A stretch of 64,000 nucleotides of DNA from Planctomycetota bacterium (GCA_016795285.1 JAEUIC010000041.1:94953-158952), one strand, 5' to 3'; counted from the stretch's first letter, positions 34,247-42,916 are shown. Notes: a model not told the origin generated them from the letters alone. A program made the numbers and translations.

Positions 34247-36457
34247 ATGCGACACTCGATGAAGCTCGCGAACGGTTGGTGCACCGCCGCGCTCCTCGCG
34301 TCGGCGTCGCCAGGCCAGGAGAGCTCGCCGATCGCCGCGCCGCAGGACGCGAACGCGCAGAAGCGCGACGCGCTGGCGCTGATCGGAGAGAAGCTCGCGG
34401 TGTCGACCGCGCCTTTCTACGGCAAGGGGATCCTCGCGGAGCTGCGCGCGAAGCTCGCGGCGCTGCCGGCCGACGCGATCCAGAAGCAGTGCATCCTGCG
34501 CGTGCAGCTCGGCGATGCGCTGCTCGGCTTCGGCGAGATCGAGGCGGCCATCGCCGAGTACGAGCGCGGCGTCGCGGCGGCCGAGAAGAGCGGCGCGCCG
34601 CGCGCCGTCGCGGCGAGCCGGCGCAAGCTCGCGATGGGGTGGCTGCGGCGCGGCGAGGTCGACAACTGCATCGCGCGCCACAACCGCGACAGCTGCCTCT
34701 TCCCGCTGCGCGGCGGCGCGCTCCACGTCGAGCGGACCGGCAGCACGAAGGCGATCGAGCAGCTGCTGCTGTCGCTGCAGGCCGATCCGGAGCAGCTCGC
34801 CTCGGTCTGGCTGCTGAACGTCGCGCACATGACCCTCGGCAGCTGGCCCGATGGCGTGCCCGAGCCGTTCCGCATCCCGGCGCGCGCGATCGCGTCGGAG
34901 CACGCGATGGCGCGCATGTTCGACCTCGCGCCCGACCTCGGCGTGAACGTCTCGACGCGCGCCGGCGGCTCGGCGATGGAGGACTTCGACGGCGACGGCG
35001 ACCTCGAGCTGCTCTGCTCGGCGATCGGCTACGACCAGCCGGTGAGCCTCTTCGAGCGGCAGGCCGACGGCGCGTGGCTCGACACGGCGCCGCAGCGCGG
35101 GCTCGACTTCCAGGTCGGGGCGCTGAACCTGCTGCCGTTCGACGCCGACAACGACGGCCGCCTCGACCTGATCTTCCAGCGCGGCGGCTGGGGCGGCGAG
35201 TCGGGCCGGGTGCCCAACAGCCTGGCGATGCAGCAGCCGGACGGCCGCTTCGTCGATCGCACGCGCGAGGCGGGCGTCGAGTTCGCCGCGCCGAGCCAGG
35301 TCGCGGTGGCGAACGACATCGACCTCGACGGCGACCTCGACCTCTTCCTCGGCTACGAGAACGTCACGCCCGACGTCCGCTTCCCGTGCCGACTGCTGCG
35401 GAACGACGGCCACGGCCGTTTCGAGCAGATCCAGCGCGCGGCCGGCGTCGAGAACGGGCTCTGCACCAAGGGAGCGGCGTTCGGCGACTACGACAACGAC
35501 GGGCTGCCCGACCTCTACGTGTCGAACCTCGGCGGCCCGAACCGCCTCTACCGCAACCTCGGCGACGGGCGCTTCGTCGACGTCGCCGCGAAGCTCGGCG
35601 TGACCGAGCCGCGCGACAGCTTCTCCTGCTTCTTCCTCGACTACGACAACGACGGCTGGCTCGACCTCTACGTCGGCTGCTACGACTCGGGCGATCGCAG
35701 CGCGCAGCTCGCCGCGTGGTACCGCGACGGCAAGGTGCCGGCGCAGACGCAGCGCCTCTACAGGAACGACGGCAAGGGCGGCTTCACCGACGTCACCGTC
35801 GCGGCCGGGCTCGCGCGACCGTCGTTCCCGATGGGCTCCAACTTCGGCGACCTCGACAACGACGGCTTCCTCGACCTCTACCTCGCCACCGGCGATCCCG
35901 ACCTCTCCTCGCTCTGGCCCAACGTGATGTTCCGCAACGACGGCGGTCGCCGTTTCCAGGACGTGACCGACGCGACCGGCACTGGTCATCTGCAGAAGGG
36001 GCACGGCGTCTCGTTCGGCGATCTCGACGGCGACGGCGACCAGGACCTCTTCGTGCGGCTCGGCGGTGCGGCGCTCTCCGACGGTTTCGCCGCGGCGCTC
36101 TACGAGAACCCGACCGCGGGCAAGCGGTGGCTCACCGTGCGGCTGGTTGGCCGCGAATCGAACCGCTTCGGCGTCGGCGCGCGCCTCAAGGCGACCATCG
36201 AGGAGGGCGGCGCGACGCGCGACGTCCACCACCTCGCGGGCGGCAACTCGAGCTTCGGCGGCAACAGCTTGCAGGCGGAGCTCGGGCTCGGCAGCGCGAC
36301 GCGCCTCGTCGCGCTCGAGGTGAAGTGGCCGCGGACCGGCAAGGTGCAGCGCTTCACGGAGCTGCCGCTCGACCGCATCGTCGTGGTCGACGAGGGGGCG
36401 AGCGCGCCGACCGTGCTGCCCCCCGCGACCGTGCAGCCGCTCGCCGCCGAGCGCTGA
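34247..36457 (+). CDS. TPR-CRTAC1 fusion protein
   Basis: A 736-residue exported protein. After a weak signal-like N-terminus come TPR-like helices (residues about 45-190: RVQLGDALLGFGEIEAAIAEYERGV). FG-GAP/VCBS propeller blades follow (DFDGDGDLELL, DADNDGRLDLI, DIDLDGDLDLF, DYDNDGLPDLY, DYDNDGWLDLY, DLDNDGFLDLY, DLDGDGDQDLF), then a C-terminal ASPIC/UnbV domain (RWLTVRLVGRESNRFGVGARL, LEVKWPRTGKVQRF). It fuses the two modules encoded by the separate, divergent gene pair at 32949-34190 and 31231-32958. It ends 13 nt before copy B of the nested palindrome. Signal cleavage is unclear; an upstream membrane helix is not evident. Confidence 0.9.
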   Translation: MRHSMKLANGWCTAALLASASPGQESSPIAAPQDANAQKRDALALIGEKLAVSTAPFYGKGILAELRAKLAALPADAIQKQCILRVQLGDALLGFGEIEAAIAEYERGVAAAEKSGAPRAVAASRRKLAMGWLRRGEVDNCIARHNRDSCLFPLRGGALHVERTGSTKAIEQLLLSLQADPEQLASVWLLNVAHMTLGSWPDGVPEPFRIPARAIASEHAMARMFDLAPDLGVNVSTRAGGSAMEDFDGDGDLELLCSAIGYDQPVSLFERQADGAWLDTAPQRGLDFQVGALNLLPFDADNDGRLDLIFQRGGWGGESGRVPNSLAMQQPDGRFVDRTREAGVEFAAPSQVAVANDIDLDGDLDLFLGYENVTPDVRFPCRLLRNDGHGRFEQIQRAAGVENGLCTKGAAFGDYDNDGLPDLYVSNLGGPNRLYRNLGDGRFVDVAAKLGVTEPRDSFSCFFLDYDNDGWLDLYVGCYDSGDRSAQLAAWYRDGKVPAQTQRLYRNDGKGGFTDVTVAAGLARPSFPMGSNFGDLDNDGFLDLYLATGDPDLSSLWPNVMFRNDGGRRFQDVTDATGTGHLQKGHGVSFGDLDGDGDQDLFVRLGGAALSDGFAAALYENPTAGKRWLTVRLVGRESNRFGVGARLKATIEEGGATRDVHHLAGGNSSFGGNSLQAELGLGSATRLVALEVKWPRTGKVQRFTELPLDRIVVVDEGASAPTVLPPATVQPLAAER

Positions 36458-36470
36458 TCGGCATTCCGAT

Positions 36471-36533
36471 CCGGGAGCGCTCCGCCGCTGCGAACCCCAC
36501 GCGGTGCGGAAGTCGTCGGCGGATCACTCCCGG
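36471..36533. repeat. 63-bp nested palindrome, copy B, overlapping the end of the ROK gene
   Basis: Arms ccgggagcgctccgccg (36471-36487) and cggcggatcactcccgg (36517-36533) match at 15 of 17 positions and flank 29 nt, as in copy A (31140). The two copies share ccgatccgggagcg and ctcccggaacg at their outer edges. It begins 13 nt after the TPR-CRTAC1 stop. Its right arm contains the stop and last codons of the convergent ROK kinase (SFRE). Confidence 0.8.
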
Positions 36534-37480
36534 AACGATCCGCCGCCGGCCAGCAGCGCGGCGCCGATGAGGCCGGCGTCGCCGCCGCAGAGGGGGGCGA
36601 CGAGGCGCGCCGACGCGGCCGCCGCATCGGCGAGCAGCGGCGAGTAGCCGTTCACCAGCGCGACCGCGCGCGCGCGCACGGCGTCGAGCAGCCCCACGTG
36701 GTGGAGCACGCCGCCGCCCAGGACGATCCGCTGCGGCGCGACGATGCCGATCAGCGCGACGACCAGCTGCGCCAGGTAGTCGGCCTCGATCGCGAGCGCG
36801 GCGCGCAGCTCCGGCGCGTCGGCCGGCAGCGTCGCCGGATCGCCGCCGGCTCGCGCGGCGAGCGCCGGGCCGCTCGCGAGCCCCTCGAGGCAGTCGCCGT
36901 GGAAGGGGCAGAGGCCGGCGAAGCGATCGCCAGCGGATCGCGCCACGCGCAAGTGGCCCGCCTCGGGGTGGAGCGCGCCGTGGTGGATCGCGCCGTCGAG
37001 CGCGAGCCCGACCCCGATGCCGGTGCCGACCGTGACGTAGGCGAGCGTCGCCGCGTCATGGCCCTGCGCGCGCGCCGCCTGCTGCTCGGCGAGCGCCGCC
37101 GCGCCGACGTCGGTGTCGATCGCCACCGGCCGCTGCAGCGCCTGCTCGAGCGCGCGGCGCAACGGGAAGCGCGACCAGCCAGGCTTCGGCGTCGCGAGCA
37201 AGCTGCCGAACTCGGCGGCGCCGTGGCGGAGCTCGAGCGGCCCGAACGCCGCGACGCCGATCGCGTCGAGTGCGCTCCCGCGGAACCACGCCGTGACCTG
37301 CGCGAGCGTCGTCTCCGGATCGCGCGTCGCGAACGCCTCGCGCGCCAGCAATTGCGGCACGCCGCCGCTCCTCGACAGCGCGGTCGGCGCGGCGGCGCGG
37401 ATCGACGCGTCGGGCGCGCCGTCGGCGATCGCCACGCGCGTCGTCGTGCCGCCCGTCTCGATCGCGCCGACGAGGCTCAT
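36524..37480 (-). CDS. ROK-family sugar kinase (fructokinase-like)
   Basis: A 318-residue ATP-dependent hexose kinase. The phosphate-1 motif is GAIETGGTTTRVAI, followed by DTDVGAAALAEQ, TVGTGIGVGLALDG and the ROK zinc-binding segment GHLRVAR...CPFHGDCLEGLASGPA. The EAGH motif and C-P-F-H-G-D-C favour the fructokinase/glucokinase ROK enzymes over ROK repressors, and no DNA-binding domain is present. It acts in the cytoplasm on a free hexose. Its ATG overlaps the stop of the TrmB-like gene by ATGA, so the two are co-translated despite unrelated roles. The last codons lie within the nested palindrome, so the tail SFRE may be element-derived. Confidence 0.93.
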   Translation of the reverse strand: MSLVGAIETGGTTTRVAIADGAPDASIRAAAPTALSRSGGVPQLLAREAFATRDPETTLAQVTAWFRGSALDAIGVAAFGPLELRHGAAEFGSLLATPKPGWSRFPLRRALEQALQRPVAIDTDVGAAALAEQQAARAQGHDAATLAYVTVGTGIGVGLALDGAIHHGALHPEAGHLRVARSAGDRFAGLCPFHGDCLEGLASGPALAARAGGDPATLPADAPELRAALAIEADYLAQLVVALIGIVAPQRIVLGGGVLHHVGLLDAVRARAVALVNGYSPLLADAAAASARLVAPLCGGDAGLIGAALLAGGGSFRE

Positions 37481-38439
37481 CGCGCCGCCGCGCTGGCGCG
37501 CCCCGCCTCGGCCACCCGCTCGAGCGCGAGCTGCAGCCCCGCGGTCGGCACCATCTGGCAGCCGCGCGCCGGCACGATCCACCAGGTGCCCGCCTGGTCG
37601 CGCGCGACCGTGATCCAGACGTGCTGCGTGAGCGGCTCCTCGACGACGACGGTGCGGATCATCGCGACCTGCCGCTCGCGGTCGCGGACCGTCTCCTTGA
37701 AGGTGACCGTGATCGGGCCGGTCACGTCCTCCGGCGCGAAGCGCTCGAAGTCGAGCGCGGCGAGTTGGGGCGGGTTCAACGGGAGATCCTCGCGGACGGG
37801 GACGTCGCGGTGCTCCTGCTTGCGCAGCCGCACCTCGTGGAACTGCGCGCGGCCGAGCGCGAGCCACTTCCGTTCGTACTTGGTCTGGAAGGCGGGATCG
37901 ATCAGGCGGTGGTCGACGGCGAAGCCGTTGCCCGGCAGCTGGCCGAGCGTCCACTCGGCGAACGGCGTCCAGTCGGTCACCAGCAGCACCTCGCCGCCGT
38001 CGACCAGCCGGCTGTTGAGCAGCGCGCAGAAGTCGCGGTGGAAGAGGCGGAAGTGCTCGTGCACCTCCTTGCGCCACGGGCACGGGAAGAGGACGAAGAC
38101 GCGCTCGAGCGAGCGCGGCGCGAAGAGGCGCTGCAGCACCGGCTTGGCGTCGTCGAGCACGAGGCGCACGTTGCCGCCCGGCGCGACGCCCGGCTTCGAG
38201 AGGTTGCGCAGCGCCCGCTTCACGCTGGCCCAGCGCAGCTCGATGCCGACGTGGTCGCGTTCGGGGTGGGCCGCCGACTCGCGCGCGAGGAACTCGCCGT
38301 TGCCGACGCCGATCTCGAGCGAGAGCGGCGCGCGCCGCCCGAAGACGGCGCTCCAGTCGGCGGGACGCGGCAGCGTCGGCCAGATCAGCAGCGGCGCGAG
38401 CGACTTGTAGAAAGGACGCGGATCGGCGAGGCGGGCCAT
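37477..38439 (-). CDS. trmB: TrmB-family tRNA (guanine-N7-)-methyltransferase, divergent and extended
   Basis: A 320-residue SAM-dependent methyltransferase. Motif I is LEIGVGNGEFL, with HVGIELRWASVKRAL and VFVLFPCPWRKEVHEHFRLF after it. The TrmB hallmark is FPDPWxKxRHxKRR; here Asp is replaced by Cys (FPCPW) and the basic run is altered, so activity on tRNA G46 is not assured. The C-terminal 110 residues form an additional domain (TGPITVTFKETVRD, AGTWWIVPARGCQM) absent from the 210-240-residue bacterial enzymes. ATG 38439 was chosen over GTG 38484. It is co-translated with the downstream ROK kinase (ATGA) and divergent from the DUF523 gene across the longest intergenic region of the window. 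Confidence 0.8.
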   Translation of the reverse strand: MARLADPRPFYKSLAPLLIWPTLPRPADWSAVFGRRAPLSLEIGVGNGEFLARESAAHPERDHVGIELRWASVKRALRNLSKPGVAPGGNVRLVLDDAKPVLQRLFAPRSLERVFVLFPCPWRKEVHEHFRLFHRDFCALLNSRLVDGGEVLLVTDWTPFAEWTLGQLPGNGFAVDHRLIDPAFQTKYERKWLALGRAQFHEVRLRKQEHRDVPVREDLPLNPPQLAALDFERFAPEDVTGPITVTFKETVRDRERQVAMIRTVVVEEPLTQHVWITVARDQAGTWWIVPARGCQMVPTAGLQLALERVAEAGRASAAAR

Positions 38440-38870
38440 CGTGCGCGCGAGCGTAGCAGCCGCGTCGATTCGCAACGCCGCCACGCGTCATGCGCGGCGC
38501 CGTGCGCGATCGAGGCCGTCTGACGCCGCGTCCGTCGAGCGATCCGGCGAAGCGGGACGACCCGCCGCGCGGGAGGCGCTGTGAAGCAGTCGACGCGAGG
38601 AAGTCGGTGCGCGTCGCGGCGCAACTCGGCGAGCCACGCAGGCCGTGGCGGCTCGCTCGCGTGGATGGCAGCGGGAGGGGTGGAAGGGCGGTGGCGATCG
38701 AGAGGGACGGCTCGGTCGACGGGTCGATTCACGGTTGGGGCGTCGAGCGGACCGGGAATGATCTGAAACCGATCTATGCCGACTCGAATCGACCCTAACG
38801 ATTTGAACGTTTCGAGACTAATCTCTCAGTCGAGTACGAGGCTTAGGACAGCGGGCTCCAGGAGCATGTC
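38440..38870. promoter_or_regulatory. Longest intergenic region, with a relatively AT-rich end before the DUF523-DUF1722 gene
   Basis: These 431 nt separate the divergent TrmB-like and DUF523-DUF1722 genes. I see no gene or RNA. The final 110 nt are clearly less GC-rich than the rest of the window and contain TTGAAC (38803-38808), a possible -35 without a convincing -10, then AGGAG (38860-38864) 6 nt before the ATG. Both open frames crossing the rest look like GC artefacts. A promoter in the AT-richer part is likely; its sigma factor cannot be told. Confidence 0.4.
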
Positions 38871-39890
38871 ATGGATGAGCCAGCCGTCGGAAGCGACCCC
38901 TCCACCCCCGCCTCCGGAGCGCCCGACGCCGCGGCGACGGTCGTCGCTCCGCTGCGCGTCGGCATCTCCGCCTGCCTGCTCGGCCAGAAGGTGCGCTGGA
39001 ACGCCGGCCACGAGCGCGACCCGTTCCTGGTCGAGACGGTCGGTCGCTTCGTCGAGTGGGTGCCGGTCTGCCCCGAGTTCGAGCTCGGCCTCGGCGTGCC
39101 GCGCGAGACGCTGCGGCTGGTGCAGCGCGACGGCGCGGTGCGGCTGGTCGCGCGCAAGAGCGGCACCGACCACACCGACGGCATGACGGCGCTCGCCGCG
39201 ACGCGGTCGGCCGAGCTCGCCGACGCCGACCTCTGCGGCTTCGTCTTCAAGAAGGACTCGCCGTCGTGCGGCCTGATGCGCGTGCGCCTCTACGACGCGC
39301 ACGGGATGCCGAGCAAGACGGGCCAGGGGCTCTTCGCCGCCGCGATGGCCGCCGCCTGCCCGCAGCTGCCGATGGAGGAGGAGGGGCGCCTCCACGATCC
39401 GCGCCTGCGCGAGAACTTCTTCGAGCGCCTCTTCGCGTGGCGGCGGCTGCGCGAGCGGTTCGCCGGCCGCTTCACCGTCGGCGACCTCGTCGCGTTCCAC
39501 TCGCGCGAGAAGCTGCTGCTGATGGCCCACTCGCCGAAGCTCTATCAGGAGCTCGGGCGGCTGGTCGCGCACGCGAAGGGGCGGCCGCGCGCCGAGCTGG
39601 CCGCCGACTACCGGCGGCAGTTCATGGAGGCGCTCGCCACGCTGGCGACCACGCGCCGCCACGTGAACGTGCTGCAGCACATGGCGGGCTACGTCAGCAA
39701 GCAGCTCGATGGCGACGGCCGCGCCGAGCTCACCGGCTCGATCGCCGACTTCGGCGCCGGCCTCGTGCCGCTGATCGTCCCGCTCACGCTGCTGCGCCAC
39801 CACGTGCGCCGCTTCGCCGTCGACTACCTCGCGCAGCAGACCTACCTCGATCCCCATCCGAAGGAGCTCATGCTCCGCAACCACGTGTGA
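38871..39890 (+). CDS. DUF523 (TudS-like) - DUF1722 (YbgA-like) fusion protein
   Basis: A 339-residue protein. Residues about 30-165 are DUF523: ISACLLGQKVRWNAGH, CPEFELGLGVPRE, then DLCGFVFKKDSPSCGLMRVR. The cysteines in the CLLG, CPE and PSCG contexts match those that bind a 4Fe-4S cluster in TudS thiouracil desulfurases. Residues 180-339 are DUF1722/YbgA: FFERLFAWRRLRER, FHSREKLLLMAHSPKLYQELGRLVA, and AVDYLAQQTYLDPHPKEL. This combination is frequently adjacent to photolyase genes in other bacteria, where light control is suspected. ATG 38871 has AGGAG 6 nt upstream. It is followed after 7 nt by the TIGR01777 gene, probably the same transcript. Confidence 0.93.
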   Translation: MDEPAVGSDPSTPASGAPDAAATVVAPLRVGISACLLGQKVRWNAGHERDPFLVETVGRFVEWVPVCPEFELGLGVPRETLRLVQRDGAVRLVARKSGTDHTDGMTALAATRSAELADADLCGFVFKKDSPSCGLMRVRLYDAHGMPSKTGQGLFAAAMAAACPQLPMEEEGRLHDPRLRENFFERLFAWRRLRERFAGRFTVGDLVAFHSREKLLLMAHSPKLYQELGRLVAHAKGRPRAELAADYRRQFMEALATLATTRRHVNVLQHMAGYVSKQLDGDGRAELTGSIADFGAGLVPLIVPLTLLRHHVRRFAVDYLAQQTYLDPHPKELMLRNHV

Positions 39891-39897
39891 CCCGACG

Positions 39898-41256
39898 ATG
39901 GCGGTGCAACGCTCGCTCTTCCGCAGCGCGATGCCGGCCGACGCGGCCGCGCTGCACGACTGGCACGCGCGACCGGGCGCCTTCCTGCGCCTCTCGCCGC
40001 CGTGGCAGCGCGTCACGCTCGAGGAGGCGCCGCGCTGCCTTTCCGTCGGTACGCGCGCGATCCTCCGCGTCCACCTCGGCCCCTTCTCGCGCCGCTGGGT
40101 CGCCGAGCACGTCGAGCACGTGCCGGGCGCGAGCTTCCGCGACGTGCAGCGCTCCGGGCCGTTCCGCCGTTTCGACCACACCCATCGCTTCCTGCCGGCG
40201 CCGGGCGGCTCGCTGCTCGAGGATCAGATCGACTGGGAGGTGCCGCTCGCGCCCCTCTCGTCGCCCGCCGTCGGTTGGGTCCGTGCTTCGCTTCAACGCG
40301 CGTTCGCGTGGCGCCATCGCGTCACCGCGTTCGACCTGCGCTGCCATCTCGGGAGTCGTCCCATGAACGTCGTCGTCTCCGGTTCGAGCGGTCTGGTCGG
40401 TTCGGCGCTGGTGCCGTTCCTGACGGCCGGCGGCCACTCGGTGCGCCGCCTCGTGCGCGACGGCGGAGCGGCCAGCGACATCGGCTGGCGGCCCGAGCGG
40501 CGCGAGTTCGACGCGCGGCCGCTCGACGGCGTCGACGCGGTCGTCCACCTCGCCGGCGACTCGATCGCCGACGGCCGCTGGAACGCCGCGAAGAAGCAGC
40601 GCATCCGCGACAGCCGCGTGGTCGGGACGCAACTGCTCGCGCACGGGCTGGCTGGCCTCGCGAAGAAGCCGAAGGTGCTGATCTGCGCCTCGGCGATCGG
40701 CTTCTACGGGACGCGCGGGGACGAGTGGCTCGACGAGCAGAGTTCGCTCGGCAGCGGCTTCCTCGCCGATGTCTGCCGCGAGTGGGAGGGGGCGGCGCAG
40801 GCGGCCGTCGACGCCGGCATCCGCGTCGTGCAGCTGCGCTTCGGCGTGATCCTCTCGGCGAGCGGCGGCGCGCTGAAGAAGATGCTGCCGCCCTTCCAGC
40901 TCGGCGTCGGCGGGCGCATCGGCAGCGGCCGGCAGTGGATGAGCTTCATCGCGCTCGATGACGTGCTCGGCGCGGTCGCGAAGGCGCTGCAGGCCGAGTC
41001 GCTGCGCGGCCCGGTGAACGTGGTCGCGCCGGCGCCGGTCACCAACGACGAGTTCACCCGCACGCTCGGCCGCGTGCTCGGCCGGCCGACGCTCTTCCCG
41101 ATGCCCTCCTTCGCGGCGCGGCTCGTCTTCGGCGAGATGGCCGACGAGCTGCTGCTCTCGAGCCAGCGCGTGCTGCCGAAGAAGCTGCAGGCGGCCGGCT
41201 ACGCCTTCGGCTACCCGACGCTCGAGGCGGCGCTGCGCCACCTGCTGGGGAAGTGA
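39898..41256 (+). CDS. SRPBCC - TIGR01777 epimerase-like fusion protein
   Basis: A 452-residue protein. The N-terminal 150 residues are a START/SRPBCC-type cyclase/dehydrase domain (MPADAAALHDWHARPGAFLR, HVEHVPGASFRDVQRSGPF). From residue 156 an extended SDR of the TIGR01777 family follows: NVVVSGSSGLVGSALVPFL, HLAGDSIADGRWNAAKKQRI, ASAIGFYG and a C-terminal FAARLVFGEMADELLLSSQRVLPKKL. E. coli YfcH is the single-domain relative; function is unproven. It lies 7 nt after the DUF523-DUF1722 gene and 1 nt before the hydrolase gene at 41258. Together with the DUF523 gene it matches the accessory genes often seen with photolyases elsewhere. Confidence 0.93.
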   Translation: MAVQRSLFRSAMPADAAALHDWHARPGAFLRLSPPWQRVTLEEAPRCLSVGTRAILRVHLGPFSRRWVAEHVEHVPGASFRDVQRSGPFRRFDHTHRFLPAPGGSLLEDQIDWEVPLAPLSSPAVGWVRASLQRAFAWRHRVTAFDLRCHLGSRPMNVVVSGSSGLVGSALVPFLTAGGHSVRRLVRDGGAASDIGWRPERREFDARPLDGVDAVVHLAGDSIADGRWNAAKKQRIRDSRVVGTQLLAHGLAGLAKKPKVLICASAIGFYGTRGDEWLDEQSSLGSGFLADVCREWEGAAQAAVDAGIRVVQLRFGVILSASGGALKKMLPPFQLGVGGRIGSGRQWMSFIALDDVLGAVAKALQAESLRGPVNVVAPAPVTNDEFTRTLGRVLGRPTLFPMPSFAARLVFGEMADELLLSSQRVLPKKLQAAGYAFGYPTLEAALRHLLGK

Positions 41257-41257
41257 C

Positions 41258-42751
41258 GTGCGCGCGGCGCTGCTGCTCGCGACGGGGCTCGCCGTGCTGC
41301 CGCCGCAGGAGCGCGCGGCGGCGCCGGCGACCCGCGCCGACCTCGCGCGGAGCTACCTCCGCTTCGAGCAGGCGCTCGCCCGCCATCCCGAACGGCTGTC
41401 GGCCGATGCGGAACGCCTGAACCGCGCGTTCGATCGGGCCTCGCTCGCCTTCTTCACCGGCGCCTTCGCCAGCAGCTGCGCGACGCTCGAGCGCCTCGCG
41501 CTCGAGGTCGAGGGGTGCGCCGACGCTCCGCTGCCGCGCGCGCTGGCGAACTTGCGCGTGGCGGGACTGCCGCCGGTGGTAGTGCAGGGCGCGGGCGCGT
41601 CGTCGCTCGAACTGCGCGTCGCCGGGCTCGCGGCCGCAGCGGTCGAGGGGGCGGAGGCGGTGGAGGCGGCGGAGTCGCTGGCGGCGCTCGGCGATGGCGC
41701 GGTCGCGCTCGAGCTGCGCGATGCGAGCGGTGCGCCGCGCTGGAGCGCGCCGTTGCGACTCGACGCTGCGGGCAGCGCGACCGTCGCGCTGCCGCTCGCT
41801 GAACTCGCCCTGCCGCCGGGCCGCTATCGGCTGGTCGCCGCGCCGAGCGGCGCGCTGGCCGTCGAGCTGGCGGCGACGACGCTCACGCGCGCCTCGTTCG
41901 ATCGTGCGCGCGAGTCGCTGCTCGAGTCGCTCGCGAAGGTCACCGCAGCGACGCCCGGCTTGGCGCAGTCGCTCGCCACGTGCAAGGCGCGCGCGCGGCT
42001 GCTGACCGACACGCCGTCGCCGCTCTCCTCCGCGCAGTTCCTGGCCGAGCCGCTGGCGCTGCTGCGTTCCCTCCACGCCGAAGCGGCCGCCTTGCGCGCC
42101 GGGCGCGATCCCTATGCGCAGCGCGAGGGCGAACTCTGGCGCGTGCTGCAAGTCGGCGCGCGCGAGCTGCCGCTCTGCACCTACGCGCCGGCTGCGCTGG
42201 CAGCACCCGACGCGCCGCCGGCGCCGCTGCTGATCGCGCTCCATGGCGCGGGCGGCGACGAGCGGATGTTCATCGACGGCTACGGCGCCGGGCTGCTCAC
42301 GCGCCTCGCCGACCAGCACGGTTTCCTGGTCGCGACGCCGCAATCGAGCCTCTTCGCCGGCGACCCGCGCCACGTCGAGCTGCTGATCGACGAGCTCGCG
42401 CGCCTCCATCCGGTCGATCGGTCGCGCGTCTACTTGGTGGGCCATTCGATGGGGGCGGGCGCGACGGCGCAGCTCGCGCGGCAGGTGCCGGAGCTGTTGG
42501 CGGCGGCGGCGTGCCTGGCGGGCGGCAGCTTCGTCGGCGACCGGCCGCTGCCGCCGACCTTGCTGGTGGTGGGCGCGATCGACCCGATCGTCCCGGCCGC
42601 GCCGTTGCTGCGCGGCGCACGAGCGGCGCAGGCGCGTGGCGCGCCGCTCACGATCGAGGAGCACGCCGACTTCGGCCACACGCTGTTGGTCACCGCAGAG
42701 CTGCCGCGCGTCGTCGAGTGGCTGCTGACGCACCGGCGCGGCGGGGAGTGA
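41258..42751 (+). CDS. Exported alpha/beta hydrolase (esterase/PHB-depolymerase-like)
   Basis: A 497-residue protein starting at GTG 41258, one base after the previous stop, with a short possible signal (AALLLATGLAVLPPQ). Residues 15-280 are alanine-rich helices and a beta region without a known domain. Residues 315-497 are an alpha/beta hydrolase: LLIALHGAGGDERMFIDGYG (oxyanion-hole HGAGG), nucleophile elbow GHSMGAG, VVGAIDPIVP for the acid and EEHADFGHTLL with the likely catalytic histidine. The pattern resembles feruloyl-esterase/PHB-depolymerase (LpqC-like) enzymes. The substrate is unknown. A weak terminator-like structure follows before the RapZ-type gene. Confidence 0.85.
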   Translation: MRAALLLATGLAVLPPQERAAAPATRADLARSYLRFEQALARHPERLSADAERLNRAFDRASLAFFTGAFASSCATLERLALEVEGCADAPLPRALANLRVAGLPPVVVQGAGASSLELRVAGLAAAAVEGAEAVEAAESLAALGDGAVALELRDASGAPRWSAPLRLDAAGSATVALPLAELALPPGRYRLVAAPSGALAVELAATTLTRASFDRARESLLESLAKVTAATPGLAQSLATCKARARLLTDTPSPLSSAQFLAEPLALLRSLHAEAAALRAGRDPYAQREGELWRVLQVGARELPLCTYAPAALAAPDAPPAPLLIALHGAGGDERMFIDGYGAGLLTRLADQHGFLVATPQSSLFAGDPRHVELLIDELARLHPVDRSRVYLVGHSMGAGATAQLARQVPELLAAAACLAGGSFVGDRPLPPTLLVVGAIDPIVPAAPLLRGARAAQARGAPLTIEEHADFGHTLLVTAELPRVVEWLLTHRRGGE

Positions 42752-42808
42752 GTCGCGGGTCGGCGCCGCCACGCGCCGCTCCTGCACCCTCCCTCCCCCG
42801 GGATCTCC

Positions 42809-42846
42809 CGCCGTTCGGGCACGACTTTCCCGTTCTTTGAGCGGCG
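42809..42846 (+). terminator. Weak hairpin terminator candidate after the hydrolase gene
   Basis: An inner stem cggg/cccg (42816-42819 with 42829-42832) is followed by ttcttt. An outer pair cgccg/cggcg (42809-42813 with 42842-42846) encloses both. It lies 58 nt after the hydrolase stop and before the RapZ-type gene. The stems are short, so confidence is low. Confidence 0.3.
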
Positions 42847-42916
42847 CTCCCCCTTCAGCCGATGACCCTCCGGCGCACGGCGCGCGTTCGGCGCGGCCGT
42901 CCGCGAGGAGGGGGCG

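Noticed and set aside
38490..38798. Possible small genes in the 431-nt intergenic region on both strands
   Set aside because: Composition is arginine-rich and unlike proteins, there is no ribosome-binding site, and no domain is recognisable.
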